Origin: Dipylidium caninum
Lineage: Eukaryota; Platyhelminthes; Cestoda; Cyclophyllidea; Dipylidiidae
Length of the DNA: 64,000 nucleotides
Direction: 5' to 3'
Assembly (NCBI GenBank): GCA_017562135.1
Contig: QEYB01001349.1
Span: 60,674-124,673 of the forward strand
Shown: positions 34,709-46,800 of the stretch, one piece after another
Layout of the letters: the number at the start of each line of letters is the position of its first letter
Position numbering within the stretch: position 1 is the first letter of the stretch
Notes under the pieces: model-generated
Told to the model about the DNA's origin: nothing
The model's database searches: none
The model's input: only the letters and a program-made list of their open reading frames with translations
Made by a program: the position numbers and the translations under genes

Positions 34709-36969
34709 CTTATAAAAGGAAAAGAAGCAAAATGACTGCGGCAGAATAGGCATTCAGATAAAAGGAGGGATCGCATTCACGAGGCGTAGCGTTATTATTA
34801 TCGGAGCGCAAATAGCACGGGATAGGGAAGGAAAGTACGATTTGAATGACATGTAAATTTACTTAGAGCCCAGCTAAATAAGACACACCATCCCTCACGT
34901 AAGGTGAAGACGAATGGCTACAGACAATCGTTCCAACAGTCGTCTCGCACGAAATATATAGTATAACAAAATAATTAGGTGTTGTGGATTATATAAATTA
35001 TTTCCATTGTTGTGATAAGAGAAAAATGTCGCCAAAATTAATTAAACTTAAAATTAAATGCATCTACTGAATTTGTGCATGATTTGTTTTGACCGATACA
35101 CAATACGGTTCATAGATATAATCAAGAGACTCGCACTGATTTTTCAGTCACGCATTCTACCCATGAATGATTTAATGCTGAAACACGTTCAGTCCAACCG
35201 GCCCCCATATTCACGTTAAGTATCCTTCAGTCAGCAATCGATCTGCAGCAGCGACCTTTTTCCAGGTCGTTAGTTGTTATTGCCGGATGAGTCTTAAGCC
35301 CGTTTCAAATGATAGCTTAAATCAATAACTACATCTAAGTTTTATCTATGAAATAATACCTTTTACTTGAAAAATAAACTTTAAAAACCTTATCTCAAAA
35401 ATGCTGCCTCATTTCGACAAAGCACATTTTGAGGGCTGAATAAACCATTATTGCAATGACACACCTCTTTTTATTCTTAAAAGATATTCTCCATGAGTTC
35501 GTCCTTTTTAAACCGACTTGTTCACCAAAACGTGAATCTCCTGTATTATTTCATCACAATGTCATTTTCTTACCGCAGGACAAACCTTGTCTTGATCTCC
35601 TCTAAGTGCACTCGCAATATCACCAAGTACATGGGTCAAATTACGTTTCATGTCTCCTACCTTCATGAAACGACTCCGTCATTTTTGTCATTTTACTTCT
35701 ACTCGAGGTCGGAAGACTTGTGGTTTTGAAAGCCTTTGCTTATGTCTGGCATCTGCATTTCGCTAGCCTAATTTGAATAACAACTCACATTTCTATACTA
35801 AAACCGATTTGGTCAATTTGTAACTACAACAGATGCTCTCAAACTGTACACAAGCCACGTAACACCGACCACTTCCTCGACCATCGATGTTGCAAGCACT
35901 TAATGAGGTCATAAAAGGCAAAAATGTCTGCTATCAAGAAAATCATTCTAAACTTAAAGCAGCTGACAGAGAATGCATTTAAGTGGACATTGGCATGAGT
36001 TGGGACATTTAAACACACTTGATTGTACAGAACTTTGAAATAGAACATTAACGTCGTGAAAGGTGTGGAATAGAAATGAATAGCAGATCATAGGACATTA
36101 ACTTCCTGTAAAAATATTTAACCTAATTTAATAAAACGAAGTAGAATGAGATAAAACAGGCCCAAAAAGCATTTTCATTTGCTGATTGAGACTCAAAGAA
36201 GAGTAGAGGCCAGAGAGATAAGATGCAGTTCAACGACGAGATTTTTTCCGCTACGGCAAATGTGTCATAATGTGACACAAACTACATCGCCTTCATTAAT
36301 TCCTATTTTGAATTCTCTGGCGAGGTGGAATAGTCGGTAGCCGTGGCAGAGGAATATAAAATTCACGGTAAAAATGGGCTAAAGTAAAATAGTTCTAAAG
36401 CTCCTGTATCACACTTTTGAATGCATAGCACTTGGAAATTGCTTTTTGGGCCTTCTAAGATTATTATTTTGGGAATATAATGACTCTTATGAAAGTGCGT
36501 GCTGATTAGCATACGGTATTATTAAATTTTATATCATCTAGGTTATGCGAATGAAATCTATATGAGGAAAAGGGAAGTTGAGGTGGTTTCTGGAAATATA
36601 AAATTTAAAGGGAGAACATTGAGTGTAATGTGCGAAGTGTAGTTGACAATAGGCGAAACGAATTGCATACCACGTCAAACTTTTCAAAAAATTGAGGGTG
36701 ATTTAAACGTGATCGCGCCAGCGTTCCACCATTTCTCTCGGCAAACACGATTTTAATTCACCTACAAACATAATTTCAAAATCCATTGTCATTTCGTTTT
36801 TTTACTTTTTTTTATTTTTGCAAGATTGCAGAATGATGGTATTTAGTTTTCGTTTGTTTCTGTTGTTTATAGAACGCTACCTATTCGTCGCCTTTTTGTT
36901 TATATGAACCAATTGGAAGAGCTTATTTCAGGGTTATCTATCTCATTTGTCTGAATTGCTGCTACTGAG
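34709..36969. other. Divergent intergenic region between the CCDC43-like gene and the plus-strand gene
   Basis: About 2.3 kb, strongly AT-rich in the second half. It separates divergently transcribed genes and should hold both promoters. A plus-strand 78-codon frame at 35493-35729 has no motif and no splice partner. No RNA gene or repeat was recognised. Confidence 0.5.
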
Positions 36970-37811
36970 ATGTCGGGTGAGAGTGGGGATCTGAACAGGA
37001 CATTTGACTTGTCCGAGGTATCCTTTCACTGCTTTGCTACCTATATTGTCATTATATTTTTCGATTCTTCCTATGAACATTTTATACTTTTTTTTAGCGC
37101 GAAGAAAGTGAGAATGAGACGAAGTTGGTCACGCCCCCCAACCCAGCCAAATTATCGTATAAGCAAATAATAGCGTCAACGACAGCGAAGGTATTTCCAT
37201 TTTCCTTTCTTACTTGCCTTTAACTGCGTATCTACTAACCTTAGTCCTTTTTTAGATCCGCCTTGAGGAACCTGTTAAACCGGTAAGTGATATGGTCGTG
37301 TTGGTGGCACTCATTACACTTTTCTTAACTTCTGCTTTCGTAAAACAATTACTAGTGGCTTCAAAATGGCAATGGAACTCCGCCTCCACCTATTCCGCTA
37401 CCCTTTCCGGTTTCGCCAGATTTGGCGATAGAATTGGCTCGTCTTAAAGCCTCTATGTTCAAAAGGTACCGTTCAAGTTCGCGCAAGAAGCAGAGTAAGA
37501 TACACCAACCTAAAACGTCTCCGTGTCGAAAGACAAAAAATTAATTGAAATCGTTTATTTTACCTCAAGGTATGAGATCGTTGACGCGAAACAGATCTCG
37601 ACTCAGTGCTAATAGCCACACTCCGGAGGATGGAAGCTCCACTAGATCCCTTCATAATCCGCCGGTAAATTGTTTATTTCGAATTTTTTTACGGATTAAT
37701 CTAACGATACGTTTATTTCAGACTCCCTGGAGAAGCTATCTCGAAAGAAATGGGATAACAGGAATCCGAAAGATTCAGGCTGAGCGCTTGAAGAATCGCA
37801 AAAAACCTTAA
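36970..37811 (+). CDS. Unrecognised 163-aa basic, proline/serine-rich protein, six exons
   Basis: Exons 36970-37017, 37098-37190, 37256-37282, 37356-37494, 37570-37664 and 37722-37811 (TAA). All donors and acceptors are GT-AG, phases close, and introns are 57-80 nt. The protein runs MSGESGDLNRTFDLSE, then an acidic stretch, TPPNPAKLSYKQIIASTTAK, a proline block GTPPPPIPLPFPVSPDL, a helix AIELARLKASMFKRY, an Arg/Ser-rich stretch (RSSSRKKQSMRSLTRNRSR) and a C-terminal block TPWRSYLERNGITGIRKIQ ending in KNRKKP. The consistent splicing and a polyadenylation signal 62 nt past the stop argue for a real gene. I do not recognise the family. Composition suggests a small nuclear protein with an SP/TP phosphorylation pattern; that is inference. 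Confidence 0.8.
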
Positions 37812-37872
37812 GTATTAAACATTTTATCATTCAATGTGACGTTTTTTGTATATACTCGCCATATTCAAATAC

Positions 37873-37878
37873 AATAAA
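37873..37878 (+). terminator. Polyadenylation signal AATAAA of the 163-aa gene
   Basis: Located 62 nt past the TAA at 37811, followed by a GT-rich stretch (gtgtgatgtaattgtgt), a classical cleavage/polyadenylation arrangement. Confidence 0.7.
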
Positions 37879-38830
37879 GTAAATGTGTGATGTAATTGTG
37901 TACTCCTTTTACGGAATACGTGGTAGGGAAGCATCAACCGCTTAGACATGTGTTAAAGATAATTGGCCTATCAGTTAAGTTGGGAGTCAATTTGTTAATT
38001 TTGTTGTGCAAATGTCTGCTACCTCTTCTCGTATATGACATTATGAAATAGGCGGAGGATTTGATAGCGGTACGAATAGGGGGACGTTGTCTTCATTTTC
38101 AGGTTGAATAGATGCAGAAAAGCGATAGATTTCGTGTTATTTCAACTCGAATTACTACTACTCCCATTTGCCAACTCAATCGGCTGTGCAGAATTCCTGA
38201 AAGTGGACGGCAGGCTCAATTTGTAGAATAGACGTTGAAATTAAATACTATCGTAGCATGAATCACATGGTTCGGGAAGGCGAGAAACGAAGTAAGTTGG
38301 GGAGTTGATAGACATAAGATGCAGTGAGGAAGACAAAAACTGTGCGGCAATCGAGATTCTAGGCTTTTATTGCTGAGTCTTCAGGTAGTGTTAAAGAGAG
38401 TCACGAAGGTGGCAGAAAGCAGTAGAAACAGACTCTTTCCCTGCCCACCAGGGTTCATAGTCTCCGCTTTGGGAAGCGGAGAAGGGAAAAATGACATTTC
38501 CACATCCACGCATAGTGGTTGAGGATTGGGAAAATAGTTCTAGACAGAGTAGGAAAGACTAAGTGCAGAGCCGCGCAGAACATACGATCCGAAACGTCGA
38601 AGACCGCAAAAGAAGTTTCAGCAGTCAAGGACCTCCAATAAGTTGGACGACGTCCGAAGAGCTAGCAAAAAACTCGATGTTGCGAAATCGACAAGGCTGA
38701 GGACGATTAGCAAGAGAGAACCGAGATTTATGCCATCTTCCGACTTGAGAGGAATTTTTATAGGAACATCATAGGCGAAGCTGCACTAAGGCATCCTAGA
38801 GCATACCAGTCGTCTAAGTCGAAGCCACAC
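37879..38830. other. Intergenic stretch and composition boundary
   Basis: No gene seen. Within about 38,500-38,900 the sequence changes from AT-rich to visibly G+C- and CpG-rich, and it stays so to the right edge. Confidence 0.5.
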
Positions 38831-39844
38831 ATGCATGTCGACGTCTTGGCAACCACCTGCGGCACCTACTTTATCTCCCCAACTCCGATGCCAAAGTCTC
38901 TCCCTCTTGCGCCTTCCTTGTACACGCGTGTATTCCAACACCAGCTTCATTACCACCTTCAAATAGGCCACTGGAAATGGACAAAAGAGGAGACGAGAGC
39001 AGCGAAAATGAAATCGAAGCTTATGCGGATGAAAGGCCACAGAAGGCGTCAAGGAGAGGCTCTACGGGCCTTGAAGGGGACGGGCGAATGGCGGTTTTCT
39101 TCTCCTCGAAGGGAGACCCTTCAATTGTCGGATCGGATCATTACACAAGGCAGCACAGACGAAATGGTTGAGAAAGGCACTTGCAAAGGACAGATCAGCG
39201 GGGATGCGTCTGACGTATCCGTCTCAAAGTCCGGAGGCGTCGATGTCGCCGATTCGCCCTCCACCGGGGCACCAACAGTTGTGCGTGCGTCGCTCTTCGT
39301 CAGATGTCTCCGAGGATACTTACAAAACAAAGTTGGTAGTGTCGATGTAAGTTGCGTCACAGAGGAGTCGCCGGCCATGGTGTGTCGATGGTCAGGATGC
39401 AGAAGCGTCCTTGGGTACCAAATGCGCCGCCTACCGCTTAACGTCGTCCAATTCTCCACACACCTTGCCATCCGCGCAATCACAGTCCAAGTCGGCCAGT
39501 GTCGGCGCAGGCCAAGATCGTGGGAGAAGAAAGCGCAAATTGATGGGGGAGGGGAATGTGAGTTGTCGAGTCGTTCACGTGATGCGGGAGATGCCCTGAA
39601 AGGCCTCATCCTGTCCACGACGGCGACCACTGGTGGGCAGCTAGTCTCCGATCACCTTGCGACAGCTTCCAGCGTTCATCCATCGGAAAGGCGTGTGCAG
39701 CCCCTTCAGCGGACCCATATCTCGAGTAGTACCTCGGGACTGTGTCTTTTAGAATGCCTGAGAGAAGCATCGCTGAACCACCCGCCTGTAATAAACCCAT
39801 TCCTTCGCCTTGCCCTCCACTCAGCCATCTTCCCGGTGAATTGA
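38831..39844 (+). other. Possible coding locus: 337-codon open frame in G+C-rich DNA
   Basis: This is the longest open frame in the window, but long frames are open on both strands here, so length alone means little. Two other plus-strand frames look more protein-like. One contains MDKRGDESSENEIEAYADER. The other has RRSSSDVSEDTYKTKL and, after a candidate GTAGTG...GGTCAG intron, DAEASLGTKCAAY...RRKRKLMGEGN before a GTGAGT donor. No domain was recognised. It could be one spliced Ser-rich gene, unrelated exons, or nothing. It converges on the TMEM14-like gene on the other strand. Confidence 0.2.
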
Positions 39845-40122
39845 CAACTTCAACCACGTCTGTCAGTGTCTTAACCCCGTAATTAGCGGTCGTGTCTCCT
39901 CGAAGGCAAAATTCGAGCTACTCTCGGCTCTAGCGTCAGTTGATAGTTGAAACCGCTTGGTGGGAAGATGCGCGAGTGCCCGAAACTGCTTCCTGTTCCG
40001 CTGCCTGACAAAATTCCGAATTGAGACGGGTAGATAGGAAAAATATAGAGTTGAGTTAGTCTCCAGCCTCCAGGAGAGCACTCTAGAAATCCCTTATCCG
40101 TTAAATGGGGCAATGTGACGTC

Positions 40123-40144
40123 GCAGCGGCGGCGGCGGCGGCGG
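40123..40144. repeat. GCG trinucleotide run
   Basis: gcagcggcggcggcggcggc-type run, seven consecutive CGG/GCG units, about 340 nt from the end of the TMEM14-like gene and preceded by a TGACGTC half-CRE-like octamer. Confidence 0.8.
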
Positions 40145-40486
40145 AGAGAGACCTTATGAACTTCCTTTGGCGTCTAGCATCCATGGTTTCGACTAGCTCT
40201 TCACAGCTCTTACTCGACAAAATCGTTATTCCCTCCCAGGTTTGCCGTCTTCCCTTTCCACTCCGTCCGACTTAACACCCGACCAGGAGCTTCCTTCCCA
40301 CCCATCGACCTAAAATAGCACCAAGTCTGCAAGCACAATGACGCAATTCCTTTGCGGCGGCCCTCCTGGTGGCGGCAAGTGCCGACCTCACAGCAAGAGA
40401 ACTGAGAAGCCTCGCAGAGGGCAGAGGTATTATTGTTGAAAAGCGAGGGAACGGGGCGATGAATCTACTTCTGTCTCCTGCCAATT

Positions 40487-40906
40487 CTAAGTCCACATGA
40501 TGTAGACACAGCGCAGAGTCATGAGAGTGCTGAACAAAAGCGCAGATGAGAGCAGTGTCGTGGTCTCAAGTTACCTCAGGACAGTGAGCAAGCCGTCGGG
40601 CAAAAATCTGCCAGTGCGTCTGTAGAGCAGACCCATGAAGAGGGCCAAGCAGACGCTGGCACCTAGGAAAGGGCATTATTAATGACCACGAATTACGGAA
40701 CATGGGACGTGGATTCCCTTGGGCCAGACGGTGCGAGGCGAGAAGAATAACAGCGCCGAAGGCGAATCCGGACACGACGAGGATGGTGCTGCCTAAGAGG
40801 ACGCCAGTGGAAAACAACCGGGACTGAACGTACGCGACTGCAGGTAGCCGAGCAGACTCACGCCGGGGACGAGGACGCCGAAGGCTAAACTGGTCAAGTC
40901 GAACAT
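40487..40906 (-). CDS. TMEM14-family small membrane protein
   Basis: Four exons: 40906-40834, 40792-40709, 40662-40575 and 40529-40487 (TAG). Introns are 41, 46 and 45 nt and all phases close; total 95 aa (human TMEM14A is 99, TMEM14C 112). Alignment to TMEM14C is continuous: FGVLVPGVSLLGYLQSRS (human YAALVASGGIIGYVKAGS), GFAFGAVILLASHRLAQGNPR (GLLFGSLAGLGAYQLSQDPRN), LFMGLLYRRTGRFLPDGLL (GIMGMRFYHSGKFMPAGLI). Four hydrophobic segments lie roughly at residues 7-23, 28-44, 54-66 and 76-93. TMEM14 proteins are mitochondrial inner-membrane or ER proteins; TMEM14C functions in porphyrin transport for haem synthesis. Upstream of the ATG the frame meets a TAA. The first intron was set by the alignment and has a good CCTCTTAG acceptor. 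The donor of exon 2 (C|GTCCCA) is weak. Confidence 0.88.
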
Positions 40907-42019
40907 CGTTGTCCGCGACTTGTTGTAATTACTTTCCGCGCCTATGGACGATTAAAAGAACATTTCCCAGCCTGAGGCGGCAAGGATGACAGAATTTGGC
41001 GCACAACATCTTGTTCTTTTCACTTTAAAATCCCTTTCATGTAAACAAAATTGTTTTCCTCAATCGGCTCGTAGAGAAGCCGGCCGCTTTCATCATGTCA
41101 AAGCACCACCGCTTCAAGGACTTCTGTGGTTGCCGTGCTACACTTGAATCTCCGCCTTCCAGAGCAGGCGATGACTGAGTGGTTGGAACTCTGGCGAAAA
41201 GCGTCAGTGGGTTTAATATTTCAACTAAGCAAATGGATATAGGCTCCCAAAATCACTTTGTTTTGTTTTAATTGTGTCCCATGCGTCTCGGGGTCCAGCG
41301 ACTCGCCGACCCTGGGCGGATTGGCAGAAGGAATGTTGACACCGTGCTCTTCAACCGATAGGCCATTCTCCACTCAAATTCTCCATTTCGACCAGGTCAA
41401 ATGCATGGAAGCCTGCAGGAGGCTTCCTGCCACCCAACTTTTGCCTCAAATTTTCTGCATTCTACAGTCCACAGGGCACCTAAGGTCGTTTTCTTGCAAC
41501 AAATACATGATATCACCGCAATTCCAGTCAGATATGTTTACACTGACCTATGAAGTCCACGGAGTACATGGAGAAGCGTGCGTTGATTGACGTTGGGCTC
41601 CGCTCTTCGTCATCTTCTGCGGGAACTCCGCAAATGTCTGAGCAAAGGAATGGCACAATAAGGCAGCATAAATTTATAGTTGCAGGAAGGAGGCTTAGAA
41701 GCGGTGTAGCAGAAGACGGGGAGGAGGCGAAGAGATTCACCAAAAAGGGGCTTAGAACAATCTAATTTTTGTTACCAGGTAGTTTGGGGTTCAGCAAACG
41801 CCACCGACGTGTGTTTGGGTTTCGGCGATGCTCACAGCATGACCCGACTTCCACGGAGGTTTCCACGCATGCTCCGACCGGTTGTTGCGAGGCAAATCAT
41901 CGCCTTCCCTCGGTGGCCAACGCTTCGTGCTACGGTGAAGGTGATTGCCACTTTTCCTATCCCGTGTGGACCGAAGGTCCAACTCTTCCGTGTCATGGCG
42001 TCCGTGAAGCATTGAGACA
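40907..42019. other. G+C-rich stretch, no gene seen
   Basis: The first part is the likely promoter of the TMEM14-like gene. Open frames at 41258-41590 and 41550-41765 (plus) have no motif and no splice partner I can defend. Confidence 0.4.
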
Positions 42020-42705
42020 GCGAGATCGGATCGCCATGTCGGAGGACGAGAGGCGATCGGCGTCTCGACCACCGTTTCGGCCGAGTTGTCATCACGAGCA
42101 CTGCTGCTCGACACGAAACCCCCATTTCAATTCGCTTTTGCGGAAAGTAACTGCGACCAGCGGTTTGAGGGAGGCGGTCGACCAGCGTCTGCTAGTCGCG
42201 AGTGTTAATCGCAGCCGAAACCACTCCACCGAGTGCCTTTGACACAATTCGTAGATATTCAGCGTTTCCGACACACCTCCGATTGTGTACGTCCGGCAGA
42301 TGGAGCCTGCCGAAGTTTTCCGCTGATCCTCCTTACGTGTTGACCCCGACCGCCGCCGCATGTCTTCCCCGGCAAACGGAAGACAAAGACGCCAAGGCGG
42401 TGCAAATGCATCTGCACAACCCTCGCTATTCAGTCTTCCCCAACGCCCAGTAGCTGACAAAGAAGCGCCTTGGCGAACAATGGAAGCCCAGATTAGTTTC
42501 TCTCGCCTCCGCAAATGGTATCATCTCTTTCCGATGCGTGTTCGAACAATTGAAACTTTTTAGGATCAAGAGAACGCTAATTCAACGCCTCGAGTATCCC
42601 CCAGGATCACCTCCCAAGGCTAAGAGACAGCCAGGAGGTGCGTGTGGAAGTAGTGGCTGTCCCCTCTTGTTGATTATTCCCGCTGAAAGTGAGGAGAACT
42701 CGCTT
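42020..42705 (+). repeat. Dispersed repeat family 1, copy 1
   Basis: Contains block A (gatcggcgtctcgaccaccg around 42055, followed by gttgtcatcacgagcactgc and acacgaaaccc), a ctattcagtcttccc block near 42430, and block E (ggatcaagagaacgctaatt near 42563, then ttattcccgctgaaagtgag). The same blocks recur in the same order on the opposite strand in copy 2. No protein recognised. Confidence 0.75.
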
Positions 42706-44643
42706 TCCGTTGACAATTTCTAACCGCTCACGCACACACACAAGTGGAAGAAGAAGGACGGGAGTGCGTATAATTGAAGGGAAAACCAAAAGGTAACAAG
42801 TGTGAGCGGCGGGAACGGAGGAAAGGTACGCGAGATGTGGCAATTCGCTTGTGTTTTTCGGTCGCGGAGGTGAATAAGTCGAGAAAAGGCGTGACTGCCG
42901 AGGAGAAGTCAGTGGTAACTGGCGGTGGGAAGTCGAGCATGCTGGTTCACACCGTCTCAAGCGGGTGTTTTGGGGCAGAGTCCCTCGGAGAGCGGGTGAA
43001 CCGACAGTCAAACGTTCCTCTGATGCGGAGATAAGCAAACAGTCACGTATGGTAATGAACGCGGTTAAAATGTGATATTAAAAACCCCGCAAACGGTTTA
43101 ACGCCACTCGGGATAAAGAGGCACGCGATTACCAAGACTCCTTTGGACTTTTTTTACCAGCAAGTACTTGTGGCGGCCTCCGCTCCTCGCAGCCTCCCAA
43201 TGCCTCGCATCATTTAAGCGGTTCCGTCGAAACGAGTCCACGAAGAGCATGAGTCGTGGATTCGTTACTCCAAACCGGGCTGTTCGGTGGGCTCGGTGTG
43301 GACGAAGGCAACGAGCCTGGCCGAATTACCACGGAGCCCAGCGACCACGCGTCTGCTGGAGTCGCGCGGAGTCGCCCGCCAGTCAGCTCTCAGCTCCACC
43401 CACCTTCGAAGGACGAATTTAGCTCGCATCCACACATATTAGTAGGCGTCGAAGCAAGTCGAGACACTTTTCCACGCATGCGATGCCCGTCTCCTCGTCA
43501 TTCTGGCACGCTAAATCCAAAGAAGAGGCAACTTCTAGCAGTTAACAGTCGCTCAGAAGTCTAAACTCGCGAGCAATGAACAGCAGCTGACATGAAAAAG
43601 CCAGTGATGTTAACTGTCTGAGTCTCCGGCTGATTATTACTCAAAAGCAACCAGACGACGATGTTGCGCAGGAGGCTGAGCATCCTTTACGTCAAAAGTC
43701 ATTGCCACAGACCAGGTGACCAGTGGGTATCTCAAGAAACCCTTCCCCATAGCCTTCCAGCCCACTTCCGCCCCAAATTCCTTTACTGGAGGCCCAAGTC
43801 CCATCGGAATGAGGCCATGGAAACCCGCTTGCGGGACGCGGCTGCCACGGGGTTGGCACACATGAGAATCTGCGAGGAGTCGATCTGAAAGAGGAATGAA
43901 CCACGCAGACCTTTACACTAAAAGAGTCCTTCTGCCCATTCTCGCAAACGACACGTCTCCATCCGCCCCACCCACGCCCTCAGAGTCAGCATCCGCCCAC
44001 TGTCACTTAACCCGACAACCGCGCCCGCGTTCATGCTCTGCGGCAATGAGCGCGGAGAATAATGGCTCTTTTCAGCGACTGCAGCCCCTCGCCGACTCCC
44101 CTTCCGCGAGTTGGGAGGGCGCAACGACGTTGACAGTCTCAGAGGCATGCAGCCTCGCAATGTCGCAGTCTAGCGCGGCCACGGATTGCACGATGCGGCG
44201 GAACGGACTCTCGGGCCAGTCAGGGGAGTAGCCCCCACGCCGGGATGGAGGTCAGAAGTGAGTCATCGCAGCTGTTGGATGAGGGGTCAGCGGCCAGACC
44301 CGCCGTTCTCACGTCTCCCCCCGCCCCTTTTCGTCGGCCGCCTCGCCTACTGCCAAAACCACGAACAAAGTAAGGGGGGTGGGGGATGCTGCGATGTCGC
44401 CTGCGGTCTCAACGCCTCCCATCTCGTGGGGATGACCTCGACCGCAACACCACCACGCAAACAATGCTGTGGGCTCGTCTCGCGGCCCCGACCACAAACA
44501 TCCGCCCGACCGAGCCGCGAAGTTGTATCAGCGAAGAGATTAGACTTCCACCCCTACTTCCGGTAACACTAATGCGCGACAATGGCTGTTGGCCTTCGTC
44601 GACACGACGACACGCCATGTTGTGCCCAGATTCCCAGCGCCCT

Positions 44644-44659
44644 CCCCCCCCCCCCCCCC
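44644..44659. repeat. Homopolymer C tract
   Basis: Sixteen consecutive C bases. Length may be unreliable because homopolymers are prone to assembly error. Confidence 0.8.
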
Positions 44660-46047
44660 AATTAGGTCCAGTCCACCTCCCGGCAAGACTGATGAAATGA
44701 CTCCACTCTAAAGCCTACAAAATTCATGATAGACCAAAGTTGTGTAGGGTCTGGGGGAGCGGCGTTAGAATCACCTCTAAAAGGGGAACGTCGAGCTCAA
44801 TACGTCGGCCCCGGGTGGAGGCAGGCGAAAGTAGCACAAGGTGTGCTCGCCTTCGCAGCCACCTTCTCTGGCCATTCCGGAAGGCCACTTTGGAGCTGGT
44901 GCCAATTACCTGAACCCCTAAGTCGTGAACGGCAAGAGCCTGAGGCCGTAAAGGCAGTAATAAGAGGAGAAGAGGCTTTTCAATCGATGTGAATGCGAAG
45001 TAGAGCTAGAAACCGTGGGGGAGAAGTCGTTTGGGATTGCGGGGGTCGTGTGCTTCTGTCCATTTCTCTCATTTCCCATCTGACCTGTCCCGTGCTTATG
45101 AAGTGTCAATGCACTTTCGAGGGGGGGGGGAGGAAATGGCGAAAGGATCGGTGACATTCTGCGACACTTACGTGGATCGCGGAGAGGTTTTTCAGAACCT
45201 GCAAAGAGCAGACTAAGGAGAAGACCAACAGGATTTCACATTTGTCTGTCCCGTCATTAAGAAGCTTAAAAGACAATGAAGCGATAAGTGAAATCCTGAG
45301 AGAGTCAGGACAACTCTGCAAAAGATGCCTCCATTGGAGAAGACGTTTTGCAGAAAATTTCGGACCACGGAACAACGACGCGCCAATGCATTCTTTAAAT
45401 CAGTGGGTGGAAATATTTCGCCGTCGAGGAGGGACAAGGCGGTCTAATTTCGGGTCTAGGACATGGAAACCACCTCGACAGGTGACAAATCCATTCAGCA
45501 TGGGAGGCGGAACGATGATGGAGGGCTGTCAAAAACTGACGAATGAATGACAACCGCAAGCTTCATCGTATGGCCCTTTTAACATATCAAATTCGGCCAG
45601 AGAATGGAAATATTTTGAGGTGTTCCATGGTGTTTGTGCTCCCGAAACGTGCGTTCTCCCACGCTTTAGCGTTCACGGATGGCGCGGGGCCTGGATAACC
45701 GCCGAGCGGTGTCGAAGGCTCTTCGCGGGAAAAGCCATTCCTCGCCGATTGCATTGTTGCCCACGTCGTCGTGGTCGTGTTGGCGCACAGAGCTGACGCG
45801 GCAGATTAGACTGTGTCGACTTTCGGGCGCGATGAGTCACGACGAATGTTGATAATGACCAAAGTCGGGGCCATTTGACCTCAACAAGTAGCCCTGATAA
45901 ATCGTGACACCGACGCCTTCGATACTGCAACTCGCGTGTGTTTCTCTATCCACGGTGAGTCCACATCGCCACCGCGGAGGCCTCGGAAAGGTCGGGTCAC
46001 GTCTTAAGCCGCCCTGAATGCCCGTCTTGGCAGATCAAAAATCTCAT

Positions 46048-46061
46048 CACGTGTCACGTGA
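46048..46061. promoter_or_regulatory. Two abutting CACGTG E-boxes
   Basis: cacgtgtcacgtga carries two palindromic CACGTG hexamers seven bases apart centre to centre, the consensus for bHLH-Zip factors (Myc/Max, USF, MITF/TFE). No adjacent gene is identified, so a role is speculative. Confidence 0.4.
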
Positions 46062-46564
46062 TTATCACCCCCACCACCGACTTTCGGCGACCCGCATCGA
46101 ATAGTTGAGTAAATAACATGCATAATCGACTGGGATGTGATTTCTTACGAGACGGTTAAAGACGCTCGACAGAAGGCATCTGTAAACCTTTCCTTCCGGC
46201 AGTCACCGTCTTTATAACTGCAGAAATGTAGCCCAACTTCTGTATTCCATGTCAATTTGCATCCGGGCCCTCCTGGTCACAGCGTTGTCCAGGGAACCTT
46301 TTGTTCCACTGACTCCTCGGAGAGCTTTGGTGTGTTCAGAGAGTTGCGAGAAGCCGTATTTTTCCCCTCCACGTGCTTTCTCAATGGCTTTTCAGTGCAT
46401 ATAATTGTACGGTACCACTAAGCTGTAGATGTTAGAATAAAACATTTGGACTCTTTCGTTTGAGCAGTTTGCAGTGGCTTTCAGAACTGGCACTTGAGAT
46501 TGCGGCCACATACAACCGAATGGTTTGGAATGCTCATCAAGCCAAACTAACTGAAGAAGGAGGA

Positions 46565-46800
46565 TTCACCTGATTCACTGAAGCGTGTCGGTTTAAACCA
46601 CTTCTGCTTGTAAAGTGAAATACAGTCGGATGTGTGGGAAATCGCGAAAAAATGTAGTCGCTTTTGAAATGTTGTACAGAGGAGAAGAGGCAGTCGTTTG
46701 CGTGGAGTCTGGCGTGGCTGATGCCGCAATTGAAGTGACGTTTGCGGCAGTGCCATCCTCTACGACAAGCGGAACGACAGTCTGCTGCGACACGGTGTAG
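46565..46800 (-). repeat. Dispersed repeat family 2, copy 1
   Basis: The reverse complement shares a series of blocks with 48075-48290: ggcactg, then cgcaaacgtcacttc, then gactccacg, then a tgtacarcattcaaaa-like block and a t-rich cattttttc stretch. Similarity is broken but collinear. Confidence 0.65.

Larger units (their letters stand above)
42706..46564. other. G+C-rich stretch, no gene supported
   Basis: Open frames occur on both strands by composition. None shows a domain or a phase-consistent splice chain. Contains a poly-C run at 44644-44659, a poly-G run near 45120-45130 and the double E-box near 46050. Confidence 0.4.
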
